From Bacillota bacterium (GTDB taxonomy: Bacteria; Bacillota; Clostridia; Peptostreptococcales; Anaerovoracaceae), in contig JAGAXF010000018.1 of the NCBI GenBank assembly GCA_017941085.1, positions 1-64,000 of the forward strand: a DNA stretch of 64,000 bases. Direction: 5' to 3'. Positions 10,174 through 18,875 of this stretch are shown here, in pieces. Position 1 is the stretch's first letter. The number at the start of each line of letters is the position of its first letter. The notes under the pieces are model-generated. The model was not told the DNA's origin. It did not search any database and worked only from the letters and a program-made list of their open reading frames with translations. Made by a program: the position numbers and the translations under genes.

Positions 10174-10434
10174 TTACTTAGCTTTCTCTACCACACCAAC
10201 CAGTCTCCATCTCTTGTCCTTAGACAATGGTCTGGTTTCCATGATTCTGATCTTGTCGCCAATGTTGCATTCGTTGTTTTCGTCATGAACCTTTAATTTC
10301 TTGGTTCTTTTAACGGCTTTTCCATAGAGAGGATGCCTGACGAAATCTTCGATCGCAACTACAACAGTCTTATCCATCTTATCGCTGACAACAACGCCAA
10401 CTTTGCTTTTTCTTCTGTTTCTTTCTGCTGCCAT
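10174..10434 (-). CDS. rpsQ: 30S ribosomal protein S17
   Basis: S17, 86 residues, an OB-fold primary 16S rRNA binder. Signatures are [23 protein letters not shown] and the [21 protein letters not shown] segment. It lies between rpmC and rplN with short spacers and a good ribosome binding site. Nothing unusual. Confidence 0.98.
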   Translation of the reverse strand: MAAERNRRKSKVGVVVSDKMDKTVVVAIEDFVRHPLYGKAVKRTKKLKVHDENNECNIGDKIRIMETRPLSKDKRWRLVGVVEKAK

Positions 10435-10454
10435 TTTGCTGATCCTCCTTTCCG

Positions 10455-10658
10455 TTAGGCACGAGCCTTTTCAATCTCTTTCTCTCTGATTATTGTTTTA
10501 ACTCTAGCTATGTTTCTCTTTACTTCCCTCATCTTTACAGGGTTCTCAAGCTGTCCTGTAACATGCTGGAATCTTAGGTTAAAGAGCTCTTGTTTCATCT
10601 TATCAAGCTCAGCATTGAGTTCAACATCTGTCATTTCTCTGATCTTATTCAGTTCCAT
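10455..10658 (-). CDS. rpmC: 50S ribosomal protein L29
   Basis: L29, 67 residues, a two-helix protein at the tunnel exit that helps recruit SRP and trigger factor. Conserved: [34 protein letters not shown] and [10 protein letters not shown]. Its ATG overlaps the rplP stop by one base (TAATG), suggesting coupled translation. Confidence 0.97.
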   Translation of the reverse strand: MELNKIREMTDVELNAELDKMKQELFNLRFQHVTGQLENPVKMREVKRNIARVKTIIREKEIEKARA

Positions 10659-11089
10659 TATGCTTCACCACCCTCTGCTAAGTTTTCCCTTGCCACAAAC
10701 TTGGTCTTTACAGGAAGTTTGTGACCTGCCAATCTCATAGCTTCTCTTGCCTGAGCCTCTGTAACTTCTGAAATCTCGAACATCACGCGGCCAGGTTTAA
10801 CTACTGCTACCCAGTACTCTGGTGCACCCTTACCGGAACCCATACGGACTTCGGCAGGTTTCTTAGTTACTGACTTATGCGGGAATATCTTGATGTATAC
10901 CTTACCACCTCTCTTGATAGATCTGGTCATAGCGATACGAGCAGCTTCTATCTGGTTAGAGGTGATCCAGCCACATTCTGTGGCAACCAGACCGTAATCA
11001 CCGTAGGTAACTTTGTTGCCCTTGGTGGCTACGCCCTTCATTCTGCCTCTATGAACTCTTCTATGCTTAACGCGTTTTGGCATTAACAT
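10658..11089 (-). CDS. rplP: 50S ribosomal protein L16
   Basis: L16, 143 residues, important for A-site tRNA positioning. The start [19 protein letters not shown] is the common Clostridia form, and the GGAGG site lies 9 bases before the first ATG, which favours it over the third-codon ATG. The [19 protein letters not shown] block is the family core. It overlaps rpmC by one base. Confidence 0.97.
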   Translation of the reverse strand: MLMPKRVKHRRVHRGRMKGVATKGNKVTYGDYGLVATECGWITSNQIEAARIAMTRSIKRGGKVYIKIFPHKSVTKKPAEVRMGSGKGAPEYWVAVVKPGRVMFEISEVTEAQAREAMRLAGHKLPVKTKFVARENLAEGGEA

Positions 11090-11112
11090 GGCTAAGTTCC
11101 TCCTTCCTGTTC

Positions 11113-12135
11113 CTATTCTTCAGTCTCGGATTCAGGAGCTTCTGCATTAGTTTCTGCTGCAGGTGCTTCTTCCTGAACTTCCGGGGCCGGTGCTTCAACC
11201 TGTGGTTCTACTTCAACAGCAGCTTCTTCAGTAGCCTCTACCTGGGCCTCCATTACCTGATCTTCAGGGATTTCGGTAACTTCTTCCGGAGCAGGCTGAA
11301 CCTTTACAGGTCTAATTCTCTGGTTTGCAGCCTTAGGAATTACCGGGCCTCTGTCTCTGCTGTTGTTTCTGTCACGACGTTCATTCTGCTTGTTATTGTC
11401 ACGACGGTTGCCTCTGCGATCTCCGTCTCTTCTGTCGCGACGATCTTTCTTCTTGCCATCTCTTTCAGGACGCTTTTCTTCACGAACAGCTCCCTGAAGT
11501 CCCTTGTCAAGGATTTCACCGTGGTTGATCCACACCTTGATACCAATCTTTCCATAGGTTGTATCAGCTTCAGCAAAGCCATAATCTATGTCTGCACGAA
11601 TGGTATGAAGAGGAACATTACCCTCGGAATATTTTTCGCTTCTTGCGATTTCAGCGCCACCCAGACGACCTGCGCAAACGATTTTGATACCCTTTGCATT
11701 GGCCTTCATTGTTCTCTGAATAGCCTGCTTCATTGCTCTACGGAAGGAAATTCTTCTTTCCAAGGCCTGAGCAACGCTTTCAGCAGTAAGCTTTGCATCA
11801 AGTTCTGCTCTTCTTACTTCCTGAATGTCCAAGTCAACATTCTTTCCTGTAAGCTTTACCAGTGCTGCCTTAAGCTCGTCGGCACCTGTGCCGGATTTTC
11901 CGATTACCATACCCGGTCTGGCAACCAGCACGGTAACTCTTACTTTGTTCTCAGCAGCTCTTTCGATAAGAACTCTTGCAACTCCAGCTGCATAAAGCTT
12001 CTTTTCTATATACTTTCTGATTTGGTTATCTTCGACCAGCATATCAGCAAAGCTACCTTTGCTGGCGTACCATTTGGAATCCCAGTCTTTGATAACTCCG
12101 ACTCTCAATCCATGTGGACTTACTTTCTGACCCAT
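11113..12135 (-). CDS. rpsC: 30S ribosomal protein S3 with long charged C-terminal extension
   Basis: S3 forms part of the mRNA entry and helicase site of the 30S subunit. Residues 1-215 are a normal S3: [20 protein letters not shown] start, KH domain with the GKSG loop at about 79-82, and [15 protein letters not shown] at the end of the core. The protein is 340 residues instead of about 215-235. Residues 219-263 are a very basic stretch rich in Arg, Asp and Asn, and 283-340 are an acidic Glu/Ala/Pro/Val-rich tail ending ETEE. The frame is intact and followed normally by rplP. The tail is probably disordered; its role is unknown. Confidence 0.97.
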   Translation of the reverse strand: MGQKVSPHGLRVGVIKDWDSKWYASKGSFADMLVEDNQIRKYIEKKLYAAGVARVLIERAAENKVRVTVLVARPGMVIGKSGTGADELKAALVKLTGKNVDLDIQEVRRAELDAKLTAESVAQALERRISFRRAMKQAIQRTMKANAKGIKIVCAGRLGGAEIARSEKYSEGNVPLHTIRADIDYGFAEADTTYGKIGIKVWINHGEILDKGLQGAVREEKRPERDGKKKDRRDRRDGDRRGNRRDNNKQNERRDRNNSRDRGPVIPKAANQRIRPVKVQPAPEEVTEIPEDQVMEAQVEATEEAAVEVEPQVEAPAPEVQEEAPAAETNAEAPESETEE

Positions 12136-12144
12136 TAGTTCCTC

Positions 12145-12489
12145 CTACTCTTCTTCGTTTCTGTCCTTCAGAACTACGCCTACGTGGCTAGATCTCTTAA
12201 GGATTCTGGATACGCCGCCTCGAGCGCCGGCTCTCCATCTCTTCATCGTTGGTCCCTGGTTTGCATATACTTCTGCAACATACAGGCTGTCTCTGTTCAT
12301 TTCATGGTTGTTTTCTGCATTAGCTGCTGCTGAGAGAACTACCTTTTCGATGATTTCTGAACCCTTGCCCGGAGTGAACTTCAGGATGGTTAGTGCTTCT
12401 TCTAGGTCCTTGCCTCTTACAAGATCTGCTATTGGCTTCAGCTTGATGGGAGACATACGCACATATTTTGCTACTGCTCTAGCTTCCAT
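12145..12489 (-). CDS. rplV: 50S ribosomal protein L22
   Basis: L22, 114 residues, lines the nascent-peptide tunnel with a beta-hairpin. The start MEARAVAKYVRMSPIKLKPI and the hairpin block GPTMKRWRAGARGGVSRILKRSSH are characteristic. It sits 9 bases before rpsC and 17 after rpsS. No macrolide-type insertion in the hairpin is apparent. Confidence 0.98.
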   Translation of the reverse strand: MEARAVAKYVRMSPIKLKPIADLVRGKDLEEALTILKFTPGKGSEIIEKVVLSAAANAENNHEMNRDSLYVAEVYANQGPTMKRWRAGARGGVSRILKRSSHVGVVLKDRNEEE

Positions 12490-12506
12490 ATTATATATCT
12501 CCTTTC

Positions 12507-12785
12507 TTACTTAACCTTAGAGTTCTTGTCGCCGGCATGGCCTCTAAATGTTCTGGTAGGAGCAAACTCACCGAGTTTGTGTCCAACCATGTCTTCTGTT
12601 ACGTATACCGGAACATGCTTTTTGCCGTCATGAACCGCAATGGTATGTCCCACAAACTGTGGGAAAATGGTCGATGCTCTTGACCAGGTCTGTACTACTT
12701 TCTTCTCGTTAGCCGCATTCATTTCTTCTATTTTCTTTAGAAGCTTTGGCTCTACGAAAGGACCTTTTTTGACCGATCTACTCAT
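12507..12785 (-). CDS. rpsS: 30S ribosomal protein S19
   Basis: S19, 92 residues, in the 30S head next to S13. Opening [21 protein letters not shown] and the signature [33 protein letters not shown] block (read across residues 47-75) identify it. It lies between rplB and rplV. Nothing unusual. Confidence 0.98.
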   Translation of the reverse strand: MSRSVKKGPFVEPKLLKKIEEMNAANEKKVVQTWSRASTIFPQFVGHTIAVHDGKKHVPVYVTEDMVGHKLGEFAPTRTFRGHAGDKNSKVK

Positions 12786-12801
12786 TGTCTATGCTCCTTC
12801 C

Positions 12802-13635
12802 TTACTTCTCGTTTCTTCTCTTTACGATGTACTGGTTAGATGGTTTGTTTTTCTTTCTGGTCTTGTATCCCAGTGTCGGTTTGCCCCAAGGTGTTACAGG
12901 ACCCTTACGTCCGATTGGCGCACGTCCTTCACCACCACCATGTGGATGGTCGTTGGGGTTCATTACAGAACCTCTTACATGAGGACGTCTTCCCATGTGA
13001 CGCTTACGTCCGGCCTTACCTATCTGGATGTTACCGTGCTCTTCGTTTCCTACTTCGCCGATGGTGGCTCTGCAGTTCAAAAGAACCTTTCTAACCTCTC
13101 CGGAAGGAAGTCTTACCTGTGCATACTTGTCTTCTTTTGCCATAAGCTGTGCTCCGTTTCCGGCAGCTCTTGCAATCTGAGCACCTTTGCCGGGCTTCAT
13201 CTCGATATTGTGAATAATTGTACCTACCGGGATGTTAGCAATAGGAAGTGCATTTCCTACCTTTATATCGGCTTCGGGACCGGAATAGATGGTGTCACCT
13301 ACATTCAGTCCGCTGGGTGCGATTATGTATCTCTTCTCACCATCTGCATAAGTGATGAGAGCGATATTGGCGGTTCTGTTAGGATCGTACTCGATAGTGG
13401 TTACACTGCCGGGGATATTATCCTTGTTTCTCTTAAAGTCGATGATTCTGTACTTTGGTCTTGTACCGCCACCTCTATGTCTTACAGTGATTTTACCTCT
13501 CGAATTTCTTCCCGCATGTTTCTTAAGAGTAACTGTAAGGGACTTTTCCGGCTTATCGGCTGTAATCTCCTCGAAGGTGGAGACTGTCATACCTCTAAGG
13601 CCGGGTGAGGTTGGATTATATTTTTTGATTCCCAT
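12802..13635 (-). CDS. rplB: 50S ribosomal protein L2
   Basis: L2, 277 residues, required for subunit association and peptidyl transfer. N-terminal OB-like and C-terminal SH3-like domains are complete; the conserved [20 protein letters not shown] region, with the functionally important His in [10 protein letters not shown], is near the C-terminus. It follows rplW by 18 bases. An open frame on the opposite strand over this gene is a shadow. Confidence 0.98.
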   Translation of the reverse strand: MGIKKYNPTSPGLRGMTVSTFEEITADKPEKSLTVTLKKHAGRNSRGKITVRHRGGGTRPKYRIIDFKRNKDNIPGSVTTIEYDPNRTANIALITYADGEKRYIIAPSGLNVGDTIYSGPEADIKVGNALPIANIPVGTIIHNIEMKPGKGAQIARAAGNGAQLMAKEDKYAQVRLPSGEVRKVLLNCRATIGEVGNEEHGNIQIGKAGRKRHMGRRPHVRGSVMNPNDHPHGGGEGRAPIGRKGPVTPWGKPTLGYKTRKKNKPSNQYIVKRRNEK

Positions 13636-13653
13636 TTCTTAATGCCTCCTATC

Positions 13654-13944
13654 TTACAGACTCTGGAAGAATTCGATTTCTTTGCTTTCGGGAGAAAGAG
13701 TTACGATTGCCTTTTTGAATGCGGCTCTTCTTCCCTGAGTTCTTCCCAATCTCTTTAGCTTGCCATCCATATTGATGACATTTACTTTCTTAACTTCTAC
13801 ATCAAAGATCTCTTCGATGGCCTGCTTAATCTCTGTCTTGTTGGCATCAACGGCAACCTTGAAGGTGTACTTCTTATCTGCTGCGTTGTCCATGCTTCTC
13901 TCGGAGATAACAGGTTTTAGTATTACATCGTATGGAGTTTTCAT
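13654..13944 (-). CDS. rplW: 50S ribosomal protein L23
   Basis: L23, 96 residues, docking site for trigger factor and SRP at the tunnel exit. Conserved: PYDVILKPVISERSM, YTFKVAVDANKTEIKQAIEE and KKVNVINMDGKLKR. The ATG overlaps the rplD stop by one base. Normal length. Confidence 0.98.
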   Translation of the reverse strand: MKTPYDVILKPVISERSMDNAADKKYTFKVAVDANKTEIKQAIEEIFDVEVKKVNVINMDGKLKRLGRTQGRRAAFKKAIVTLSPESKEIEFFQSL

Positions 13945-14567
13945 TATTTGTACACCTCCTCGATCTTTGCGATAGCATCCTTGGTTACCACCAGGCTGTT
14001 AGCGTTCACAATTTCATATACATTCATGGTGGTAGCAAGTGCGGTTCTTACGCCCGGAAGGTTGGATGCGGATCTTACCACATTGTCATCCTTCTCGGCA
14101 GTTACGATAAGGGCTTTCTTATCTGCCTTGATATTGTCCAGCACCTTAACCATGTCCTTTGTCTTGGGAGCATCAAAGTTTAATGCGTCCAGAACGATGA
14201 TTTCCTTATCCTGTACCTTTGCTGAGAGAGCGGACTTAAGGGCCAGTCTCTTAACCTTCTTTGGAACAGTATAATTGTAGCTTCTTGGCTTTGGTGCGAA
14301 GACGATTCCGCCTCCTACCTGGGATGGGTCGGTGGAGCTACCCTGTCTATGACGACCGGTTCCCTTTTGTCTAAAGGGCTTTCTTCCTCCGCCTCTTACT
14401 TCAGCTCTAGTCTTGGCTGACTGTGTTCCCTGTCTTTGATTTGCCAGGTAGTTAACTACTACCGCATGAACAGCATCTTGATTTGGCTCGATGCCGAAGA
14501 TTTCGTCTTTAAGCTCGATGGTTCCGGCTTCTTTACCTTCCATGTTGAGCATTGTTACTTTAGCCAT
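13944..14567 (-). CDS. rplD: 50S ribosomal protein L4
   Basis: L4, 207 residues, with its extended loop in the tunnel wall. The loop region TRAEVRGGGRKPFRQKGTGRHRQGS is clear at about 50-75. In gamma-proteobacteria L4 represses the S10 operon through its leader; whether the leader upstream of rpsJ here plays that part is unknown. One-base overlap with rplW. Confidence 0.98.
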   Translation of the reverse strand: MAKVTMLNMEGKEAGTIELKDEIFGIEPNQDAVHAVVVNYLANQRQGTQSAKTRAEVRGGGRKPFRQKGTGRHRQGSSTDPSQVGGGIVFAPKPRSYNYTVPKKVKRLALKSALSAKVQDKEIIVLDALNFDAPKTKDMVKVLDNIKADKKALIVTAEKDDNVVRSASNLPGVRTALATTMNVYEIVNANSLVVTKDAIAKIEEVYK

Positions 14568-14590
14568 GTCTTATTCCTCCTTCCCCAGGT

Positions 14591-15226
14591 CTATTTGTCC
14601 TGGCCTTTGATTGCCGGACGAATGCGGACTAGGCTTCCCTTGCCTCCCGGAACTGCGCCCTTGATGAGCATCAGATTTCTGTTGGCATCAACCTTAACAA
14701 GTCTTACATTCTGAACTGTAACGGTTTCTCTTCCCATTCTTCCCGGGGACTTGTTGCCCTTGAATACTCTGGAAGGATATGTGGCTCCGGCCAAAGCGCC
14801 GTGTAATCTCTTATGCTTGGAACCGTGAGTCATGGGGCCTCTGTGATGGCCATGTCTCTTGATGTTACCCTGTGTACCCTTACCTTTGGAGGTACCGGTT
14901 ACATCTACCAGGATTCCTTCTTCGAAATCAGCAACGGTGATTTCCTGTCCTACCTGATATTCTTCGCCTTCCTCAACCGCAAACTCCATAAGGTGTTTCT
15001 TTGGAGCTGCTCCGCTTTTGGCAAAGTGTCCTGTTTGCGGCTTGTTTACTCTCTGAGGCTTCTGATCTTCAAAGCCTACCTGGACGGCATTGTATCCGTC
15101 TGTCTCAACAGTCTTTACCTGGGTCACAACCTCCGGACCGGCTTCTACGACTGTTACAGGGATGACCTCTCCGCTTTCAGCAAAGATCTGTGTCATTCCC
15201 ACTTTCTTTCCTAGGATTGTCTTCAT
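14591..15226 (-). CDS. rplC: 50S ribosomal protein L3
   Basis: L3, 211 residues, reaching into the peptidyl transferase centre. Start [15 protein letters not shown] and signature [22 protein letters not shown] are typical. It is separated from rpsJ by 89 bases containing a stem-loop, an unusually long gap for this operon, and lies 23 bases before rplD. Confidence 0.98.
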   Translation of the reverse strand: MKTILGKKVGMTQIFAESGEVIPVTVVEAGPEVVTQVKTVETDGYNAVQVGFEDQKPQRVNKPQTGHFAKSGAAPKKHLMEFAVEEGEEYQVGQEITVADFEEGILVDVTGTSKGKGTQGNIKRHGHHRGPMTHGSKHKRLHGALAGATYPSRVFKGNKSPGRMGRETVTVQNVRLVKVDANRNLMLIKGAVPGGKGSLVRIRPAIKGQDK

Positions 15227-15251
15227 ATTTTCAACCTTTCTTACATTGGAC

Positions 15252-15283
15252 CAGGTTCATGGCCCCATTGCCAGTGGAACCTG
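15252..15283 (-). other. Stem-loop between rpsJ and rplC
   Basis: CAGGTTC/GAACCTG perfect 7-bp stem with an inner TGGC/GCCA extension, located in the 89-base rpsJ-rplC spacer. No T-run follows, so it is not a simple terminator. It may stabilise the message or bind a ribosomal protein. Confidence 0.55.
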
Positions 15284-15315
15284 TTCTTACTAAGTAAACG
15301 AGTTACTTACATTAC

Positions 15316-15627
15316 TTACAGTTTGATTTCGATATCTACGCCTGCCGGAAGGTCTATCTTTGTAAGAGCATCCGTTGTCTGGATTGTGGCGTTGGTGATA
15401 TCGATGAGACGCTTATGAGTTCTCTGTTCGAACTGTTCACGGCTGTCCTTATATTTGTGTACAGCCCTCAGGATTGTAACCACTTCCTTTTCTGTAGGTA
15501 GTGGAATAGGTCCTGAAACATCGGCACCTGTCTTCTTGGCAGTCTCTACAATATTCTTCGCAGACTGATCCAAAAGTGCATGGTCATAAGCCTTCAGTTT
15601 GATTCTGATTTTCTTTAATTCGCCCAT
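15316..15627 (-). CDS. rpsJ: 30S ribosomal protein S10
   Basis: S10, 103 residues, a 30S head protein also known as the transcription factor NusE. Signatures: [45 protein letters not shown] and the RTHKRLIDI segment. It is the first gene of the long ribosomal operon; tufA, fusA or rpsL are not immediately upstream, and its own promoter and structured leader precede it. Confidence 0.98.
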   Translation of the reverse strand: MGELKKIRIKLKAYDHALLDQSAKNIVETAKKTGADVSGPIPLPTEKEVVTILRAVHKYKDSREQFEQRTHKRLIDITNATIQTTDALTKIDLPAGVDIEIKL

Positions 15628-15746
15628 TTTTTCCTCCTGTTTTGTTTTGTACTGTTTTCGCTATTCCCGTACAAGGTGTTTTCATGTACCTTATGTTGTG
15701 GTTTCAAGGCTTCAATTTTCAATATATTGGGCCTTTCATAAACCCT

Positions 15747-15898
15747 AGGCTTGCTCGGTACACGCCGCCGTGCGTTTCCTTATGTTTTGCACAAAGTAAA
15801 TCGGCGAACACCCTCGCCCCTGTCATGCAGGGACAATTCTCAGCGGAAATTACCTGATAGCTCAGCAACTTCCCGCGTCGTCGCCTAAAGCAAGCCTT
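15747..15898 (-). ncRNA. Structured 5' leader of the S10 operon
   Basis: On the minus strand the first transcribed bases (AGGCTTGCT, 15889-15897) pair perfectly with AGCAAGCCT at 15747-15755, closing a 133-base loop. Inside are a hairpin GCGGGAA/UUUCCGC with an inner CUGA/UCAG stem, a CCCUG/CAGGG hairpin, a GCGA/UCGC hairpin, and a GUGC/GCAC stem. I do not recognise it as a known riboswitch, T-box or RNase P, 6S, SRP or tmRNA. A ribosomal-protein-binding leader is the simplest inference. Confidence 0.55.
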
Positions 15899-15901
15899 GA
15901 T

Positions 15902-15930
15902 ATAATACTATATTCGTTGAAATAATGCAA
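15902..15930 (-). promoter_or_regulatory. Sigma-A type promoter of the ribosomal operon
   Basis: Minus-strand TTGCAT (15925-15930), 17-base spacer, TATTAT (15902-15907). The predicted start at about 15895-15898 coincides with the 5' strand of the leader's closing helix, which supports both calls. Confidence 0.75.
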
Positions 15931-16128
15931 TACTTTTGGGAAAATTAGTTAAAAAAAATTATTAGCCTCTAATGGGTTTTTCAGAATTAAATTTTCAGAA
16001 AATAACGAAAAATTTCATAGCCGGAAATGTTGAAAAATAGCGATTCTTTTTTCCCTAAATCCACAAATCTTGCACACGTAAACTGGCGTACACGACTACT
16101 TACCCTCCGCAGTCGTAGAAATCAAGTG
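15931..16128. other. Intergenic region between the S10 operon promoter and the feo operon terminator
   Basis: No gene seen. A/T-rich, with runs of A/T upstream of the rpsJ promoter that could act as UP-element-like DNA, and one inverted repeat ACGACT/AGTCGT (16092-16116). Confidence 0.4.
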
Positions 16129-16172
16129 CAATAAAAGAAAAAGCGACACATATCCATAGGACACATGTCGCC
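16129..16172 (-). terminator. Intrinsic terminator of the feo operon
   Basis: A 13-bp stem (16143-16171) opening GCGACA/TGTCGC with a three-base loop, followed on the minus strand by TTTTTCTTTTATT. It lies about 30 bases after the stop of the small Cys-rich protein gene. Confidence 0.85.
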
Positions 16173-16204
16173 ATTCCATTTATTCAAAGGGGATTAGTAC
16201 AGTC

Positions 16205-16351
16205 TTACCCTTCATGTTGTTTCTTTTGGCAAGATCCTGCCATAGGGCAACCTATGCACTTGGCACCTTTTTTCTTCGAAACAACTATGTATCTGATTGC
16301 GAAGAAAAGAATAGCGCCGATAATTGCCAATGGTATTATTGTTGCTAACAT
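16205..16351 (-). CDS. FeoB-associated Cys-rich membrane protein
   Basis: 48-residue protein in a frame that starts MLATIIPLAIIGAILFFAIR (one membrane span, residues 3-24), then a Lys-rich stretch and a Cys-rich tail KCIGCPMAGSC (Cys 32, 35, 41). AAAGGAGAGGAAAGATA provides the ribosome binding site. Small proteins of this design, one span plus Cys-x2-Cys, are regularly encoded just after feoB and are thought to help ferrous iron transport, though their exact role is not settled. It lies 42 bases after feoB and before the operon terminator. Confidence 0.85.
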   Translation of the reverse strand: MLATIIPLAIIGAILFFAIRYIVVSKKKGAKCIGCPMAGSCQKKQHEG

Positions 16352-16393
16352 TATCTTTCCTCTCCTTTGCAAGAATTTCTTTGGTTCAGGTCC

Positions 16394-18406
16394 TTAGGCA
16401 TGCTGAGGAGCTGTTTGACCAAGGGCGTATTTCCTATCAAAGTCCGATCTCACCTTTCTGGAAATCATTACAATTACGCCAATCATTATGAGTATGGCAA
16501 TTAGACCCGGAAGGAATCCATCACCCAAATGTCCTTCTGTAATAAGGGTTCCTACCTGATAAACCAGGAAGGCAATTGTATATCCCGTAAAGAGCTGAAG
16601 TCCAATGGCGCTCCATAGCCATCCCTTGCTCTGCATTTCGGAATTCATAGCTCCTATAGCAGCAAAGCACGGCGGAGTATAGAGGTTAAAGAATAGATAT
16701 GCCAAAGCTGTTACCGATGTAAGTCCCATGGTTGCTGCCACTGTGCTTGCTCCACCGGTCATTTCCAGTTCCTCTACGTCTATAAAGTTGGTAAGGGCAA
16801 ATACTACTGCCAATGTACCAACTACATTTTCCTTTGCTATAAAGCCGGTAATCGCTGCTGCTGCCAGCTGCCAAACACCGAATCCCAGAGGAATAAGCAG
16901 TACGGCAAAGGGGCTTGCAATGGAGGCCAGTATGGAGGTATCTTCCATACCTTCCTCCACAGCCTGGAATTGCCAGTTATAACTCTGCATAAGCTGTACC
17001 ACCAAATTACATACCAGAATAATTGTGGCAGCCTTGATGATGTAAGCCTTTGCTCTCTCCAGCATGGAGAAGAAGGCTCTCTTTATGCTGGGGATTTTAT
17101 ACTTGGGGAATTCCATAATAAAGAAGGATTTTCTATATTTATATCCTGTAACTGCCTTTACCAAAAGTGCACCCAAGAATATAAGGGCAATGCCCAGGAA
17201 ATAACTTACTGTGCTTACCCAGCTGGCTCCGGCAAAGAAGGCCCCAGCAAAGAGGGCGATAACCGGAATCTTTGCTCCGCAAGGAATAAATGTGGTTAGC
17301 ATAGCTGTAGCACGTCTTTCCCTTTCGTCGCGGATTGTACGGCAAGCCATTATGGCAGGAATACCGCAGCCTGTTCCAATAACCACCGGTATTACCGATT
17401 TGCCGGAGAGACCAACTCTCTTAAAAATGGGATCCATTACCGCACTTACTCGAGCCATATATCCACAGTCCTCCAGCAGTGCAATAAGGAAGTACATAAC
17501 CATAACCAAAGGCAGGAATCCCACAACAGCACCAACGCCTCCAACTATACCATCTGCAATTATTGTGGTTAGGATGTCGGGACTGTTGCTCATTTTTTCT
17601 GCCACCCATTCCTGGAAGGTCTCAATCCATCCCACCAGCCAGTCGGCGATGAATGGTCCAACCCAGGCCTGAGAAATAGAGAACACCAAATACATAATGC
17701 CGGCAAAGATTATAATACCTGCAATAGGATTGGTAAGAATTGCATCCAGTTTATCTGATGATGTGGTTTCTTTTGAAAGGATTTCTCTGGTTTCCACAGC
17801 GGAAACTATATCGTTGGCAAAGGCAAATCTTTTTCTGTCCTCCGCATCAACTGCATTTTTATCATGAAGGTCAATGGCACTTTGAGTATAAGGAGCATTT
17901 TGTCCTGCTCCCTTCAGACTGATGGCCTTAGCAACCAATTCTTTAAGCCCATTATTGGTAGTCTCTGTGGATACAGTCTTTATTACCGGGCAGCCAAGCT
18001 TCTTTTCCAGGGCAGCTACGTCAATCTGGGTATTTTCCTTTTCATTAATATCGCTTTTATTAAGGGCTACCACCACCGGAATGCCCAATTCCAAAAGCTG
18101 CGTAGTAAAGAACAAGCTTCTGCTTAAATTCGTGGCATCCACAATATTGATTATTGCATCCGGATTCTTCTCTCTAACGTACTCACTGGTAATACCCTCT
18201 TCCGGCGTAAAGGGAGACATTGAATATGCCCCCGGAAGGTCAACTGCCGTTACCTCCGTACCACCGGTAAACTCCTCCTTAATGGGAGCCTCCTTCATTC
18301 CAACAGTAACTCCAGCCCAGTTTCCAACTTTTTCACTTCTGCCTGTTAGGGCATTGTACATGGTAGTCTTACCGCTGTTTGGGTTACCTGCAAAAGCGAT
18401 TCTCAT
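16394..18406 (-). CDS. feoB: Ferrous iron transport protein B
   Basis: Fe(II) uptake GTPase of the cytoplasmic membrane, 670 residues. The N-terminal G domain has G1 GNPNSGKT (8-15), G3 DLPGAYSMS and G4 NKSD. The membrane part has the two Gate regions with conserved Cys: GTGCGIPAIMACRTI and FIPCGAKIPVIALF. It follows feoA by 32 bases and is followed by the Cys-rich small gene, so this is a three-gene operon. An iron-responsive operator upstream of feoA is likely. Confidence 0.97.
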   Translation of the reverse strand: MRIAFAGNPNSGKTTMYNALTGRSEKVGNWAGVTVGMKEAPIKEEFTGGTEVTAVDLPGAYSMSPFTPEEGITSEYVREKNPDAIINIVDATNLSRSLFFTTQLLELGIPVVVALNKSDINEKENTQIDVAALEKKLGCPVIKTVSTETTNNGLKELVAKAISLKGAGQNAPYTQSAIDLHDKNAVDAEDRKRFAFANDIVSAVETREILSKETTSSDKLDAILTNPIAGIIIFAGIMYLVFSISQAWVGPFIADWLVGWIETFQEWVAEKMSNSPDILTTIIADGIVGGVGAVVGFLPLVMVMYFLIALLEDCGYMARVSAVMDPIFKRVGLSGKSVIPVVIGTGCGIPAIMACRTIRDERERRATAMLTTFIPCGAKIPVIALFAGAFFAGASWVSTVSYFLGIALIFLGALLVKAVTGYKYRKSFFIMEFPKYKIPSIKRAFFSMLERAKAYIIKAATIILVCNLVVQLMQSYNWQFQAVEEGMEDTSILASIASPFAVLLIPLGFGVWQLAAAAITGFIAKENVVGTLAVVFALTNFIDVEELEMTGGASTVAATMGLTSVTALAYLFFNLYTPPCFAAIGAMNSEMQSKGWLWSAIGLQLFTGYTIAFLVYQVGTLITEGHLGDGFLPGLIAILIMIGVIVMISRKVRSDFDRKYALGQTAPQHA

Positions 18407-18438
18407 TTCTTGTCCTCCTTAATAACTATACTAAAGCA

Positions 18439-18723
18439 TCAGACTATAATAGCGCTCGCCAGTATACTGTCTATGCTGTATCTGCCATCCTTGATAACTA
18501 CAAGGCAGCTTTTCTTTTTTTTCGACACCATAGTTATCTCTTCACCGCTGTAGCAGCCAAGACGAAAAAGGAAGCCGTTCATATCTTCGTCTTCCGTATC
18601 TATGGCTTTAACGGTATATGTGCCCGGTTCCGCCTCCATTAATGGAATTCCTAAGGATTCTTTACTGTCCTTAGCCTCAGCACCTACCATTGTTTCATTA
18701 TTATTAGTTTCTCGCAGTTCCAT
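18439..18723 (-). CDS. feoA: Ferrous iron transport protein A
   Basis: Small SH3-like cytosolic partner of FeoB, 94 residues. The FeoA core starts about residue 29 (LMEAEPGTYTVKAIDTEDEDM) and contains RLGCYSGEEITMVSKKKKS and a terminal VIKDGRYSIDSILASAI. The first 28 residues are a polar Asn/Glu-rich extension not usual for FeoA; a start at Met29 is possible, but GAGGGCGG sits before the first ATG. It lies upstream of feoB. Confidence 0.9.
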   Translation of the reverse strand: MELRETNNNETMVGAEAKDSKESLGIPLMEAEPGTYTVKAIDTEDEDMNGFLFRLGCYSGEEITMVSKKKKSCLVVIKDGRYSIDSILASAIIV

Positions 18724-18786
18724 TTTCCGCCCTCAATATTGTTAGTCGTAATTTATAGTGATTAAATGAGTATGACATCTGTATGT

Positions 18787-18816
18787 TAGTATATACTATA
18801 GTTAGTAAGAACTAAC
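18787..18816 (-). promoter_or_regulatory. Putative promoter/operator of the feo operon with repeated TTAGT half-sites
   Basis: TAGTATATACTA (18787-18798) is a perfect palindrome and GTTAGT-tctt-ACTAAC (18801-18816) a second inverted repeat beside it. The half-site resembles those of DtxR/IdeR-family iron regulators but is not their full consensus. A TATACT -10 lies within. Iron-responsive control is inferred from position. Confidence 0.45.
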
Positions 18817-18824
18817 CTCCATAG

Positions 18825-18860
18825 AATTATAAACCCCTCGAGTCTTTTGTGTCAAGGGGC
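18825..18860 (-). terminator. Terminator downstream of copA
   Basis: CCCCTTGA/TCGAGGGG 8-bp stem (18834-18859) with a 10-base loop, followed by TTTATAATT on the minus strand, 16 bases after the copA stop and just before the feo promoter region. Confidence 0.75.
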
Positions 18861-18875
18861 TATATTCAGATTCCT

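Noticed and set aside
11077..12138. Long open frame (353 codons) on the plus strand across rpsC
   Set aside because: It is fully antisense to an unmistakable S3 gene, lacks a recognisable domain, and follows from codon bias of the real gene.
12640..13608. Long open frame (322 codons) on the plus strand across rplB
   Set aside because: Antisense shadow of ribosomal protein L2; no ribosome binding site or known domain.
15747..15898. S10 leader as T-box, RNase P, SRP RNA, tmRNA or a known riboswitch
   Set aside because: The T-box GGTGGNACCGCG motif and the cores of the other RNAs are not present. A short GGCGA/UCGCC hairpin looks like part of a fluoride riboswitch, but the rest does not fit.
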